A stretch of 64,000 bases of DNA. Origin: an uncultured Craurococcus sp. (GTDB lineage: Bacteria; Pseudomonadota; Alphaproteobacteria; Acetobacterales; Acetobacteraceae). The position numbers were made by a program, and so were the translations under genes. This document shows, in pieces, positions 52,311 through 61,342 of the stretch; positions within the stretch are counted from its first letter, which is position 1, and the number at the start of each line of letters is the position of its first letter. The DNA is taken from NCBI GenBank assembly GCA_902805545.1, contig CADCTD010000070.1, positions 1 to 64,000 of the forward strand, in the 5' to 3' direction. Under the pieces are notes generated by a model that had not been told where the DNA came from, did not search any database, and worked only from the letters and a program-made list of their open reading frames with translations.

Positions 52311-53411
52311 ATGGATCGTCGAGGGCTGTTCGCCGGCGCCGCCGCTGCAGGCACTCTGGCCTTGGCTACGCCCGCCATCGCCCAGGCCATGCCGGAGGTC
52401 CGCTGGCGCTGTGCTTCCTCCTTTCCCAAATCGCTCGACACGATCTACGGGGCGGGCGAGCACGTGGCGAAGCGCGTCGCTGCGCTGACCGACAACAAGT
52501 TCCAGATCCGGGTCTTCGCCGCGGGCGAGCTGGTGCCCGGCCTCGCGGTGGCCGATGCGGTGCAGACGGGCACCGTGGATTGCGCCCATACCGCCAGCTA
52601 CTACTTCGTCGGCAAGGACCCGACCTTCGCCTTCGACGGCGCGGTGCCCTTCGGCCTCAACACGCGCCAGACCAATGCCTGGCTTCAGGCCGGCGGCGGG
52701 CGCGAGGTGCTGCGGGAGTTCTTCGCGGGCTTCAACATGGTCTCGATCCCGGCGGGGAACACCGGCGCCCAGATGGGCGGCTGGTTCCGCAAGGAGATCA
52801 AGACCGTCCAGGACCTTTCGGGCCTCAAGTTCCGCATCGGCGGCTTCGCCGGCAACGTGCTGCAGAAGCTCGGCGTCGTGCCGCAGCAGATCGCCGGGGG
52901 CGACATCTACCCGGCGCTCGAGAAGGGCACGATCGATGCCGCGGAATGGGTCGGCCCCTATGACGACGAGAAGCTCGGCTTCAACCGCGTCGCCCCCTAC
53001 TACTACTACCCGGGCTGGTGGGAGGGCTCGCTCAACCTCTCCTTCTACATCGCCCGCGCCAAGTACGAGGAGTTGCCACAGCTCTACAAGGATGCGCTGG
53101 AGAGCGCCTGCCGCGACAGCACCATCGAGACCATGGCGAAATACGACGTGCAGAACCCGCAGGCGCTCCGCCGCCTGATCGGCGCGGGCACCCAGCTTCG
53201 TGCCTTCCCGCGCGAGGTGATGCAGGCCTGCTACAAGGCAGCCTTCGAGCTTTACGACGAGACCGCGGCCAGGAACGCCAATTTCAAGAAGGTCTACGAT
53301 CACTGGCGGGCCTTCCGCGACACGCAGTACCAGTGGTTCCGCGTCGCCGAGAGCGGCTTCGACAATTTCGGCTACTTCATGCAGGCGCAGGAACAGCAGC
53401 AGCGCCGCTGA
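52311..53411 (+). CDS. dctP: TRAP transporter substrate-binding protein (TakP-like)
   Basis: A 366-residue periplasmic solute-binding protein. The N-terminus MDRRGLFAGAAAAGTLALAT is a twin-arginine-like signal with cleavage near AIAQA. The binding domain has GLKFRIGGFAGN, the conserved arginine that salt-bridges a carboxylate ligand, and EWVGPYDDEKLGF, resembling the 2-oxoacid-binding TakP branch. The ligand is therefore probably an organic or keto acid (inference). The small and large permease genes follow. Confidence 0.9.
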   Translation: MDRRGLFAGAAAAGTLALATPAIAQAMPEVRWRCASSFPKSLDTIYGAGEHVAKRVAALTDNKFQIRVFAAGELVPGLAVADAVQTGTVDCAHTASYYFVGKDPTFAFDGAVPFGLNTRQTNAWLQAGGGREVLREFFAGFNMVSIPAGNTGAQMGGWFRKEIKTVQDLSGLKFRIGGFAGNVLQKLGVVPQQIAGGDIYPALEKGTIDAAEWVGPYDDEKLGFNRVAPYYYYPGWWEGSLNLSFYIARAKYEELPQLYKDALESACRDSTIETMAKYDVQNPQALRRLIGAGTQLRAFPREVMQACYKAAFELYDETAARNANFKKVYDHWRAFRDTQYQWFRVAESGFDNFGYFMQAQEQQQRR

Positions 53412-53433
53412 GGCGCCCGGGAGGCTGGTGTAG

Positions 53434-53982
53434 ATGGGTCCACTGATCGCCTTCAGCCGGGGCGTCGACCGGCTGAACACCGCCGTCAGCAAGCTGGCCG
53501 ACTGGGCGGTGCTGCTCGCCTGCCTCATCAGCGCGGGAAATGCCTTCGTGCGCTACGGCGTCTCCTACAGCTCCAATGCCTGGCTGGAGGTGCAGTGGTA
53601 CCTGTTCGGCGCCATCGTGCTGCTCGGCGCCTCCTACACGCTCTTCCGCAACGAGCATGTCCGCGTGGACCTGCTCTACGGCAACGTCTCCGAGCGGACC
53701 CGGCTCTGGATCGACGTCTTCGGCTTCATCTTCTTCATGCTGCCGGCCATCATCATGCTCGCCTGGATGACCTGGCCCTTCTTCCTCGACAGCTGGGTCC
53801 GCGACGAGGGCAGCCCGAATGCCGGAGGCCTCATCCGCTGGCCGGTGAAGCTCCTGCTGCCGATCGGCTTCTTCCTGCTCACCCTGCAGGGCCTTTCCGA
53901 ACTCATCAAGCGCATCGCCCTGCTGCGCGGCATCCGCCCGGCGGCCGAGGTGGTGGTCGAGTACCACCGTCCCGACCAGTGA
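53434..53982 (+). CDS. dctQ: TRAP transporter small permease
   Basis: A 182-residue four-helix membrane protein of the DctQ family: LLACLISAGNAFVRYGV, WLEVQWYLFGAIVLLGASYT (the E-xQ-Wxf motif), RNEHVRVDLLYGNVSERTRLW and LPIGFFLLTLQGLSELIKR. It bridges the binding protein and the large permease. Located 22 bases after dctP and 19 before dctM. Confidence 0.93.
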   Translation: MGPLIAFSRGVDRLNTAVSKLADWAVLLACLISAGNAFVRYGVSYSSNAWLEVQWYLFGAIVLLGASYTLFRNEHVRVDLLYGNVSERTRLWIDVFGFIFFMLPAIIMLAWMTWPFFLDSWVRDEGSPNAGGLIRWPVKLLLPIGFFLLTLQGLSELIKRIALLRGIRPAAEVVVEYHRPDQ

Positions 53983-54001
53983 ACCAGGACCGACAGATCC
54001 C

Positions 54002-55417
54002 ATGACCATCGACATGGACGTGATGGCCCCGCTGATGTTCGGCGGGCTGGTCGTCTTCCTGCTGATCGGCTTCCCCGTCGCGTTCAGCCTCGCCGCGGTC
54101 GGACTGTTCTTCGGCTTCGTGTCGATCGAACTCGGCTTCTTCACCACCGCCTATCTGGGGAACCTGCCGCTCCGCGTATTCGGGATCGTGCAGAACGACC
54201 TGCTGCTCTCGATCCCCTTCTTCACCCTGATGGGCGCCATCCTCGAGCGATGCGGCCTGGCGGAGGACCTGCTGGAGGGCACCGGCCAGCTCTTCGGCAA
54301 GATTCCGGGCGGCCTCGCCTACGCCGTCATCCTGGTCGGCGCCGTGCTCGGCGCGATCACCGGCACGGTCGCCGCCTCGGTCATCGCCATGGGCATGATC
54401 TCCCTGCCGATCATGATGCGCTACGGCTACGACATGCGGATCGCCACCGGGGTGATCGCGGCCTCCGGCACCATCACCCAGGTGATCCCGCCGAGCCTCG
54501 TGCTGATCGTCCTCGGCGACCAGCTTGGCAAGTCGGTCGGCGACATGTATGCGGGCGCGATCGGGCCGTCGATCCTGCAGATCCTGCTCTTCATCCTCTT
54601 CATCGCGGGCGTCAGCATCTTCGCCCCGCACAAGGTGCCCGCGCTGCCGGACGAGGCGCTGACCCAGCGCGGCTGGCCGCTGATCTGGCGCGTGGCGAAG
54701 GGCATGGTGCCCTCCATCGTGCTGATTTTCCTCGTCCTCGGCACGATCTTCCTCGGCCTCGCCACGCCGACCGAGGCGGGCGCCATGGGCGCGGTCGGTG
54801 CGATCGGCCTCGCCTGGATCAATGGCCGCTTCACCTGGTCGCTGCTGCGCCAGGCGATGGAGAACACCATGCGGATCACCGCCATGGTGATCTTCATCCT
54901 GATCGGCGCAACGGTGTTCAGCCTGGTCTTCCAGGGCGTCGACGGCTCGCTCTGGATCGAGCACATGCTGATGCAGCTGCCCGGCGGGGCGACCGGCTTC
55001 CTCATCGCGGTCAACATCTTCATCTTCTTCCTGGCCTTCTTCCTCGACTTCTTCGAGATCGCCTTCATCGTCGTCCCGCTGCTGGCGCCCGTCGCGGCCA
55101 AGCTCGGCATCGATCTCGTCTGGTTCGGCGTGCTGATCTGCGTGAACATGCAGACCAGCTTCATGCACCCGCCCTTCGGCTTCGCACTCTTCTACCTGCG
55201 CGGCATCGCGCCGAAGGAAGTCCGCAGCAGCGACATCTACTGGGGCGCCATCCCGTGGGTCGTGCTGCAGCTGGTGCTCGTCGCCATCGTCATCTTCTGG
55301 CCGCAGAGCGTGACCTACTGGATCGACAGGGGCACGGGCGTCGACCCGAGCACGGTGCGGATCGAGGTGCCGCTGCCCGACCTCCCCGAGGACGACGCGC
55401 CGCCGATCTTCCGGTAG
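54002..55417 (+). CDS. dctM: TRAP transporter large permease
   Basis: A 471-residue, about 12-13-helix secondary transporter subunit of the DctM family, driving uptake with a Na+ or H+ gradient. Typical pieces are LLIGFPVAFSLAAVGLFFGF, LLSIPFFTLMGAILER, the repeat containing SVIAMGMISLPIMM, and SGTITQVIPPSLVLIVLGDQ. A longer central loop (about residues 205-225) is normal for this subgroup. A clear intrinsic terminator follows at 55425. Confidence 0.95.
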   Translation: MTIDMDVMAPLMFGGLVVFLLIGFPVAFSLAAVGLFFGFVSIELGFFTTAYLGNLPLRVFGIVQNDLLLSIPFFTLMGAILERCGLAEDLLEGTGQLFGKIPGGLAYAVILVGAVLGAITGTVAASVIAMGMISLPIMMRYGYDMRIATGVIAASGTITQVIPPSLVLIVLGDQLGKSVGDMYAGAIGPSILQILLFILFIAGVSIFAPHKVPALPDEALTQRGWPLIWRVAKGMVPSIVLIFLVLGTIFLGLATPTEAGAMGAVGAIGLAWINGRFTWSLLRQAMENTMRITAMVIFILIGATVFSLVFQGVDGSLWIEHMLMQLPGGATGFLIAVNIFIFFLAFFLDFFEIAFIVVPLLAPVAAKLGIDLVWFGVLICVNMQTSFMHPPFGFALFYLRGIAPKEVRSSDIYWGAIPWVVLQLVLVAIVIFWPQSVTYWIDRGTGVDPSTVRIEVPLPDLPEDDAPPIFR

Positions 55418-55424
55418 GGCCGGA

Positions 55425-55458
55425 CCCGATCAGGCGGAACCGCCTGATCGGGGTTTCC
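55425..55458 (+). terminator. intrinsic terminator of the TRAP operon
   Basis: A perfect 13-bp stem, CCCGATCAGGCGG (55425-55437) and CCGCCTGATCGGG (55440-55452), with an AA centre, is followed by GTTTCC. It begins eight bases after the dctM stop codon. The best Rho-independent terminator in the window. Confidence 0.85.
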
Positions 55459-55500
55459 TGCTCGATCAAGCGGCGAGCCAGGGCGGGCCTCGGCCGCTTT

Positions 55501-56913
55501 TCAGCCCACCGGCGTCGCCATCGGGCAGGCGGCTTCCACCACCTCGGCAGCGTTCAACGCCAGGTCCTCGCGCCAGCGGGACGCGATGATCTGGACGCCC
55601 ATCGGCAGCCCCTCCGCCGTCAGCCCGGTCGGGACGGAGGCGCTCGGCAGGCCGAGCAGCGGCGTCGCCAGCAAGGGCTGCTGCGCCCGGTAGACCGCAT
55701 CGAAGCCCTGCTGTCCCGCCACATCCAGCCCCTGCGGGAAGGGTGGCTCGGCCGAGACCGGGCAGAGCACCAGCGGCACCTCCGCCATGAAGCGCGCCCA
55801 ATCCCGCTGCCGTGTCGTCCGCCGCGCGGTGAGGCGCATATACGTCTCGAGATCGGTCGGCGGGCAATGCGCCAGCATGAAGCGGTAGGTGTCCTGCGCG
55901 CCCTGATCGGCCTTCTGCGCGAAGGTCTCGGCCATGAAAAGCCGGGCCTCGCCATGGGCGAAGGCGTCCCAGTCGCGGGCCGTACCGGCGAAATCCGGCG
56001 GGTCGCGCTCCTCCACCACATAGCCGGCCGCCTCGAGGATGCGCCCGGCCCGCCGCACCGCCTCGGCGACCTCGGGATGCACCCCGGTCCCCGCCGGATC
56101 GACCGAGAGCGCAACGCGGACCGGCCGCGGCAGGGGCGGCCCCTCGAGCGGCGCCGGCATCCACCATGGGTCCCGCGCATCCCCCCGCGCCATGACGGCG
56201 AGGGCCACCCTGAGGTCGGCGACGCGGCGCGCCAGCGGTCCCTGGGTCGACATCAGCTGGCCGGAGAGCGGCCGCTCCGCCGCCATGGTCGGGTTGAAGG
56301 CCGGCACCCGGCCGAAGCTCGGCCTGATGCCGGCGATGCCGCACGCATAGGCCGGGTAGCGCACGCTGCCGCCGAGATCGTTGCCATGGGCAATCGGCCC
56401 GATCCCCGCCGCGCAGGCCGCCGCCGCCCCGCCGGAGGAGCCTCCCGGCGTATGCCCGGCGCTCCACGGGTTGAGCGTCCGCCCATGCAGCGCATTCTCG
56501 GTGAACCAGCGCATGGAGAGCGCCGGCGTGTTGGTCCGCCCAACGATGATCGCCCCCGCCGCCCGCAGGTTGGCGACGACGGCGCTGTCCTCCGGTGCGA
56601 CCAGGTCGCGCCAGGAGACGCAGCCATTGCTGGTCGGCAGCCCCTTCTGGTCGACATTGATCTTGGTGGTCACCGGCACGCCATGCAGCGGCCCCACCGC
56701 CTCGCCGTGGGCGATGGCGCGGTCGGCGGCGTCGGCGGCGGCCAGCGCCTCCTCCTCCAGCACCAGCACGACGGCGTTGATGGACGGGTTCACCGCGGCG
56801 CAGCGGTCGAGCACCGCCCGCACCGCCTCCCGCGCCGAGACCGCGCGCAGACGGATGGCGCGGGCGAGGTCGAGGGCGTCCCAGCGCCAGAGCTCGGCAG
56901 GACGGTGCTGCAT
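55501..56913 (-). CDS. amidase-signature family amidase
   Basis: A 470-residue amidase. The Ser-cisSer-Lys triad is visible as Lys in VTTKINVDQKG, the first serine in GGSSGGAAAACAAGIG and the nucleophile in GNDLGGSVRYPA. The family hydrolyses amides, including acetamides, malonamide, indoleacetamide and Glu-tRNA transamidation intermediates; the substrate is unknown. Not GatA by context (no gatB/gatC here). Tail-to-tail with the TRAP operon, divergent from the small gene at 57027. Confidence 0.9.
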   Translation of the reverse strand: MQHRPAELWRWDALDLARAIRLRAVSAREAVRAVLDRCAAVNPSINAVVLVLEEEALAAADAADRAIAHGEAVGPLHGVPVTTKINVDQKGLPTSNGCVSWRDLVAPEDSAVVANLRAAGAIIVGRTNTPALSMRWFTENALHGRTLNPWSAGHTPGGSSGGAAAACAAGIGPIAHGNDLGGSVRYPAYACGIAGIRPSFGRVPAFNPTMAAERPLSGQLMSTQGPLARRVADLRVALAVMARGDARDPWWMPAPLEGPPLPRPVRVALSVDPAGTGVHPEVAEAVRRAGRILEAAGYVVEERDPPDFAGTARDWDAFAHGEARLFMAETFAQKADQGAQDTYRFMLAHCPPTDLETYMRLTARRTTRQRDWARFMAEVPLVLCPVSAEPPFPQGLDVAGQQGFDAVYRAQQPLLATPLLGLPSASVPTGLTAEGLPMGVQIIASRWREDLALNAAEVVEAACPMATPVG

Positions 56914-57026
56914 GGCGGCGGTCTCCTGTGCTGAAGGGCGCCATCATGGCCCGCCGGACACCAGGCTTTGTAGCCCCCTTCCCCGCCGGATCGGGCAAGC
57001 TCGCGCCGACAGGGAGAATCGCGGCC

Positions 57027-57236
57027 ATGGCCGACAGCTACATGCAGGAACGCGCCGAGGAGCTGGCGCAGCACCTCAAGCTCAATGACGGAAAGTCAGG
57101 CTATGTCGAGGCCACGGCGGATGGCTTCCGCGTCTATGTCCGCCGCAAGTGGCCCGGCAAGCAGCTTGCCACCTGGGACGGGCTGCCGATCGAGTGGCAC
57201 GAGAACGTGGGCACCCACAAGGCGGCCAACCGCTGA
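57027..57236 (+). CDS. small conserved-looking hypothetical protein
   Basis: A 69-residue protein starting MADSYMQERAEELAQHLKLN, with a compact alpha-beta look (GYVEATADGFRVYVRRKWPG, then LPIEWHENVGTHKAANR). No family recognised. The ATG at 57027 is preceded by AGGGAGA; longer upstream extensions lack protein character. Divergent from the amidase. Confidence 0.6.
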   Translation: MADSYMQERAEELAQHLKLNDGKSGYVEATADGFRVYVRRKWPGKQLATWDGLPIEWHENVGTHKAANR

Positions 57237-57242
57237 GGCGCC

Positions 57243-57977
57243 TCAGCCGCCCATGCGCTTCCAGGTGATGACGAGCACGTCGCGGCAGGAGGGCAGCGCC
57301 GGGTCGGCGGGCTGCACCGGCGTCACCCCATGCATCACCCGCCGGTCGTCGATGAAGGCCGTGTCCAGCCGGTCGAGCAGGGTGAAGCGCGCCAGCTCCG
57401 CCCCCGCATCGTCGGTGATGAGCGTCTCGCCGCCCTCGAGATTGGTCCGGGCGATCATGCCGATCAGGACGTAGTCGACGCCGTCATGGTGGACGCCCTC
57501 CGGCGTCGGGAAGCCGGGCGCCCCGGCCACCGCCTCGATGCGGAACTGGTGCATCTCGACGAACCAGTCGGCGCCCGGAGTCCCGGCATCGGCGACCGAG
57601 CGGCCGAGATCGAGCAGCGCCTGCAGCACCGGCCCCTCGCCGACTGCATCCTCAACGGGGGCGAACCAGCGCTCCACCCCGCCATTCAGGCTGTTGTGGA
57701 CGACCGCCTGGAAATGTGGCCGATGCGGTCCCCGCACATGGCCCGGGACGCCGGCACGGGCGGCGAAATTGGCGTGACGCCGCCGCCGGTAGCGGCCGCC
57801 ATCGGCCATGAAGCGGTCGGTCTCCAGCCGCTCCCAGCTCCCCGCGAAATCCGCCAGCGCCTCGGGCGACAGGCGGAGCCGCGCCTCCAGCACCGGGCCG
57901 GGCAGCCGTGCGAAGCCATGGGCTGCGACCTCGGCCAGCAGCGGGTCCCCGGTCTCGAGCTCCAATGCTGCGCTCAT
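57243..57977 (-). CDS. 2-oxoglutarate-Fe(II) dioxygenase (PF10014 type)
   Basis: A 244-residue oxygenase of the 2OG-Fe_Oxy_2 group, which includes bacterial amino acid hydroxylases (isoleucine dioxygenase). The iron site is HHDGVDYVLIGMIAR (H-x-D) with the distal His in DDRRVMHGVTP; NLEGGETLI and the downstream arginines would hold 2-oxoglutarate. The likely reaction is hydroxylation of a free amino acid or similar small molecule (family inference). Its start overlaps the LutA-type gene stop by four bases. Confidence 0.82.
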   Translation of the reverse strand: MSAALELETGDPLLAEVAAHGFARLPGPVLEARLRLSPEALADFAGSWERLETDRFMADGGRYRRRRHANFAARAGVPGHVRGPHRPHFQAVVHNSLNGGVERWFAPVEDAVGEGPVLQALLDLGRSVADAGTPGADWFVEMHQFRIEAVAGAPGFPTPEGVHHDGVDYVLIGMIARTNLEGGETLITDDAGAELARFTLLDRLDTAFIDDRRVMHGVTPVQPADPALPSCRDVLVITWKRMGG

Positions 57978-58741
57978 GACACCTCACCGATTGCCGGGGC
58001 CTCCCGGGTCCGCCCGGCCAGGACTTCCGCCACATGGCGCACCTTCACCGGCACGCCCTCCCGCTTCAGCCGGCCCGCCATGTTGAGCAGGCAGCCGAGA
58101 TCGCCGGCGACGAGCGTGTCCGCCCCGGTCGCGGCGATCGATTTCGCCTTGTCGGCCACCATCCGCGTCGAGATGTCCGGGTACTTGACGCAGAAGGTGC
58201 CGCCGAAGCCGCAGCAGATCTCGGCATCGGCCATCTCCTTCACCACCGTTCCCGGCATGGAGGCGAGGAGCTTCCGCGGCTGCGCCTTCACCCCGAGCTC
58301 CCGCAGCCCCGAGCAGCTGTCATGATAGGTGACGACGCCCTCGAAGCGGGCGGCGACGCCCTCCATCCCTCGCATATCGGTGAGGAAGGAGACGAGCTCA
58401 TGCGTCTTCGCCCCGAGCGCCTCCGCCTTGCCGCGGTACTCCGGGTCGTCGGCGAAGAGCGCCGGGTAGTGGTGCGCGATCATGCCGCCGCAGCTCCCGC
58501 TCGGCACGACGACGTGGTCATAGGGCAGGAACTCGTCGACCACGGCCCGCGCCAGATCCTTCGCCGTCGCCCGGTCGCCGCTGTTGTAGGCCGGCTGGCC
58601 GCAGCAGGTCTGCGCCCGCGGCACCTCCACCTGGCAGCCCGCCTCCTCCAGCAGGGCGATGGCGGAGAAGCCGACATTCGGCCGGTAGAGATCGACCAGG
58701 CAGGTCACGAAGAGCGCGACGCGGGGGCGGGTCTGGAGCAT
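57974..58741 (-). CDS. lutA: LutA/GlcF-type (Fe-S)-binding protein
   Basis: A 255-residue protein with the two CCG domains of the LutA/YkgE family: QTCCGQPAYNSG and, in the second half, CCGFGGTFCVKYPDIS, plus SGSCGGMIAHHYP and YHDSCSGLRELGV. LutA normally works with LutB and LutC in lactate oxidation, or similar proteins in glycolate oxidase and heterodisulfide reductase. Neither partner is adjacent here; the only coupled gene is the 2-oxoglutarate dioxygenase. Confidence 0.87.
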   Translation of the reverse strand: MLQTRPRVALFVTCLVDLYRPNVGFSAIALLEEAGCQVEVPRAQTCCGQPAYNSGDRATAKDLARAVVDEFLPYDHVVVPSGSCGGMIAHHYPALFADDPEYRGKAEALGAKTHELVSFLTDMRGMEGVAARFEGVVTYHDSCSGLRELGVKAQPRKLLASMPGTVVKEMADAEICCGFGGTFCVKYPDISTRMVADKAKSIAATGADTLVAGDLGCLLNMAGRLKREGVPVKVRHVAEVLAGRTREAPAIGEVS

Positions 58742-58806
58742 GCCTGCAATCTAGGCGCGCGCCGCCCGCGGCGAAAGGACGCCGATGCCGGAACTGTACT
58801 GCTCCG

Positions 58807-59832
58807 TCAGCGGGGCAGTAGCAGGAACAGCTGGGAGGGCTCGCGCATCAACCCGGCCTTGGCGGCGGCCTCCTGCCCCCAGCCCCAGAACAGGTCGCCC
58901 CGCGCCATGCCGCGGATCGCCCCCCCGGTATCCTGCGCCAGGACGATGCGGCGGATCGGCCGGCCGTCCACCGGGTCGCGGGTGACGAGGAAGACCGGAG
59001 CGCCGAGCGGCACGATGCCAGCATCGACGGCGAGCGACCGGCCCGGCGTCAGCGGCACCCCTAGCGTGCCGATCGGCCCCGCCTCCGGCGCCAGCCCCTC
59101 GATGGGGCGGAAAAAGATGAAGGAGGGGTTCTCCCGCAGCAAGGCCGCCGCCTCGCCAGGCGGGGCGGCGCCAAGCCAGGCGCGGATGGCCTGCATCGAC
59201 ATCGCCTCTCGGGCAATGGCGCCGCGCTCGATCAGGCTCCGCCCGATCGGCCGATAGGGATGCGCATTCCGCCCGGCATAGCCGAGCCGCAGGACCCGCC
59301 CATCCGGCAGCAGGATCCGGCCGGAGCCCTGGATCTGCAGGAAGAAGGCATCGACCGGGTCATCCACCCAGACGAGCTCGAGGCCCCGCCCCTCAAGCCC
59401 GCCTGCCTCGATGGCGCCCCGGTCCAGCACGCGCAGCGGCCCTTCAGGCGGCAGGGCGAAGAGCGGCTCGGCATAGCCGCCGCCCGGCAGCTCCGCCCCG
59501 CGCAGCTCGGGTTCGTAATAGCCGGTGACGAGGCCCTCCCCGAGCGCATGCGGCGCGAACCAGCGCTCGAAGAAGGCAGCCGCCTCGCCCGGCGGCACGG
59601 CCTCGGCGGCGGCGCAGGCCTCGGCCCAGGGAGCGGCGAATTCCTGCGGCCCGGCACGCAGCGCCGCGCAGGAGCGGAGGAAAGGCGCCAGCGCTGCCTC
59701 CGGCGCCTCGCCCGGCCAGTCCAGCGGCCAACCCGCCCCGCCCAGCAGCAGGGCGAGGCCGAGGGTGAGAGAGGCAAGGCCGCTGCCGGGACGCCCCCGC
59801 GGCCCCGCCGCGGAGATCAAACCACGAAGCAC
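58807..59832 (-). CDS. mltA: membrane-bound lytic murein transglycosylase A
   Basis: A 341-residue peptidoglycan-cleaving enzyme. After a hydrophobic N-terminal signal (about 15-35, no lipobox cysteine) comes the MltA domain (FFERWFAPHALGEGLVTGYY, then LVWVDDPVDAFFLQIQGSGR and RLGYAGRNAHPYRPIGRSLI) and the C-terminal 3D domain with catalytic aspartates (VDAGIVPLG, VLAQDTGGAIRG). The GTG at 59830-59832 is the longest start. Directly downstream of the Tim44-like gene, a common alphaproteobacterial pairing. Confidence 0.93.
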   Translation of the reverse strand: MLRGLISAAGPRGRPGSGLASLTLGLALLLGGAGWPLDWPGEAPEAALAPFLRSCAALRAGPQEFAAPWAEACAAAEAVPPGEAAAFFERWFAPHALGEGLVTGYYEPELRGAELPGGGYAEPLFALPPEGPLRVLDRGAIEAGGLEGRGLELVWVDDPVDAFFLQIQGSGRILLPDGRVLRLGYAGRNAHPYRPIGRSLIERGAIAREAMSMQAIRAWLGAAPPGEAAALLRENPSFIFFRPIEGLAPEAGPIGTLGVPLTPGRSLAVDAGIVPLGAPVFLVTRDPVDGRPIRRIVLAQDTGGAIRGMARGDLFWGWGQEAAAKAGLMREPSQLFLLLPR

Positions 59833-59878
59833 CGGTCCCGGGTCCCTGCGAAGCCGCGCAGCGGTGTCGTGAGGAACT

Positions 59879-60559
59879 CTAGGCCGAGCGAGTGGCGACC
59901 AGCTTCCAGGTCGGATCGGCCTGGTTCAGGTCGCGCTGGAAGGTCCAGACATCGGTGAGCTCGGTCACGGCATCGCTGCCCGTCACAACCTCGCCGTTGC
60001 GGCCGGTGGTCAGGTTGATCTGGTCGGTCACGAAGCGGATGGTGACATCGGCGATGCTGCCGCGCAGATCGGCCGCCTCGATCGCCAGCTCATGCACCGC
60101 GCGCAGCTCCGTGCGCTGCGACTCGCCGGCATTCTCCCGCGCGGTGATCGCCTGCTCGAAGCCCGCGTAGGTATCGTCCGAGAGCAGCGAGCGCAGCGTC
60201 TGCCGGTCGCCGGCGGCGAAGGCGATGACGATCATGCGGAAGGCCGTCTCCGCCCCGTCGAGGAAGCTATTCGGCTCGAAGCTGCCATCGACGGCGGCGA
60301 TGCGGGAGATCGCCTGGCCCGGCGGCGTGCGCGGATCGGGCACCACCCGCCGGCCCTGCGCCGCAACGGCCGAGGCCGGCACCTCCTCCGCGACGCCGTC
60401 GATGGCACCGTTGCGCGGGTCGAAGCCGGCGGCACGCGTCTCCGGCTGCAGCGGCCGTTCGAAGCCGGTGCGTTTGCCGAGGACGCTTCGCAGCCGCAGC
60501 ACCAGAAAGGCCGCGATCATCGCGAACAGGATCAGATCGACCGGTAGTCCGCCCGTCAT
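59879..60559 (-). CDS. Tim44-like domain protein (TimA)
   Basis: A 226-residue protein with one N-terminal membrane helix (about 7-25, VDLILFAMIAAFLVLRLRS), a linker and a Tim44/Mba1-type C-terminal domain (FLDGAETAFRMIVIAFAAGD, LSDDTYAGFEQAI, DVWTFQRDLNQADPTWKLVA). Mitochondrial Tim44 tethers Hsp70 to the import channel; bacterial TimA is an inner-membrane protein of uncertain function. The second of two ATGs (60559) has AGGAG at 6 bases and is preferred over 60562. Confidence 0.88.
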   Translation of the reverse strand: MTGGLPVDLILFAMIAAFLVLRLRSVLGKRTGFERPLQPETRAAGFDPRNGAIDGVAEEVPASAVAAQGRRVVPDPRTPPGQAISRIAAVDGSFEPNSFLDGAETAFRMIVIAFAAGDRQTLRSLLSDDTYAGFEQAITARENAGESQRTELRAVHELAIEAADLRGSIADVTIRFVTDQINLTTGRNGEVVTGSDAVTELTDVWTFQRDLNQADPTWKLVATRSA

Positions 60560-60573
60560 CATGAACTCCTTTG

Positions 60574-60587
60574 CACCTATCTAGGTG
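60574..60587. promoter_or_regulatory. short palindrome between divergent genes
   Basis: CACCTA-TC-TAGGTG is a 6-bp dyad in the 152-base gap between the Tim44-like gene and the phosphatase gene, just upstream of the former's ribosome binding site. It could be an operator or part of a promoter; there is no further support. Confidence 0.25.
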
Positions 60588-60711
60588 AGTGACCCTCTGG
60601 TCGCAACGGCCAGGAGGATAGCGGCAGCACAAACAATGACCCATGAAGGCCGCTTGCCGGCCCGCGGCGCCCCCGCTACGCCGGGATACCAACGCCGGGA
60701 GGGAGACCCCA

Positions 60712-61290
60712 GTGATCCTGCTTCGCCACGGGCAGAGCGAGTTCAACCTCCACTTTACCGCGACCAAGCGCGACCCGGGCATCCCCGACCCGAAGCTGAC
60801 CGAGCTCGGCCTGCAGCAGGCCGAGGCGGCGGTGCTGGCGCTGGCCGGCGAGCGCATCAGCCGCATCATCGCCTCGCCCTATACCCGCGCCCTGCAGACG
60901 GCGGCACCCATCGCCCGGCAGCGCGGCCTGCCGATCCTGGTCAACCCGACGGTGCGGGAGCGCTACGCCTTCTCCTGCGACATCGGCTCGGCGCGGACCG
61001 AGCTGGCGATCGCCTTCCCCGATCTCGACCTCGCCCATGTCGACGAGGTCTGGTGGCCAGCGATCGAGGAGCCGGATCACGGCATCGAGGCCCGTGCCGC
61101 GCTGTTCCGCGCCGAGATGTCGGCGCTGCCGGACTGGGATGAGACGCTGGTCGTCTCGCATTGGGGCTTCATCCTGGCGATGACCGGGGAGCGGGTGATG
61201 AACGGCGAATGGCGCCGCTGCGACCCGACCGCGCCGGCGCCGGAGGCCATCCTCTGGCGGCAGCCGCATCCGAGCGCGGTCAAGCCCTGA
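60712..61290 (+). CDS. histidine phosphatase (phosphoglycerate-mutase fold)
   Basis: A 192-residue enzyme with the RHG catalytic motif at its very start (VILLRHGQSEFNLHFTATKR), the SPYTRALQTAAPIA arginine region, an acidic RERYAFSCDIGSA, and the second histidine in VVSHWGFILAMTG. The GTG at 60712 has a GGAGGGAGA site just upstream; an ATG at 60643 is an alternative that adds 23 unconserved residues. Role is likely small-molecule phosphate ester hydrolysis. Confidence 0.85.
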   Translation: MILLRHGQSEFNLHFTATKRDPGIPDPKLTELGLQQAEAAVLALAGERISRIIASPYTRALQTAAPIARQRGLPILVNPTVRERYAFSCDIGSARTELAIAFPDLDLAHVDEVWWPAIEEPDHGIEARAALFRAEMSALPDWDETLVVSHWGFILAMTGERVMNGEWRRCDPTAPAPEAILWRQPHPSAVKP

Positions 61291-61342
61291 CAGCCGGGCG
61301 GGCGCGTGCTAACCGGCGCGCCTCTTTGCGAAAGGCGCCCCG

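Noticed and set aside
55501-56913. Amidase as GatA of the Glu-tRNA amidotransferase
   Set aside because: No gatB or gatC next to it, and the sequence around the triad fits general amidases better.
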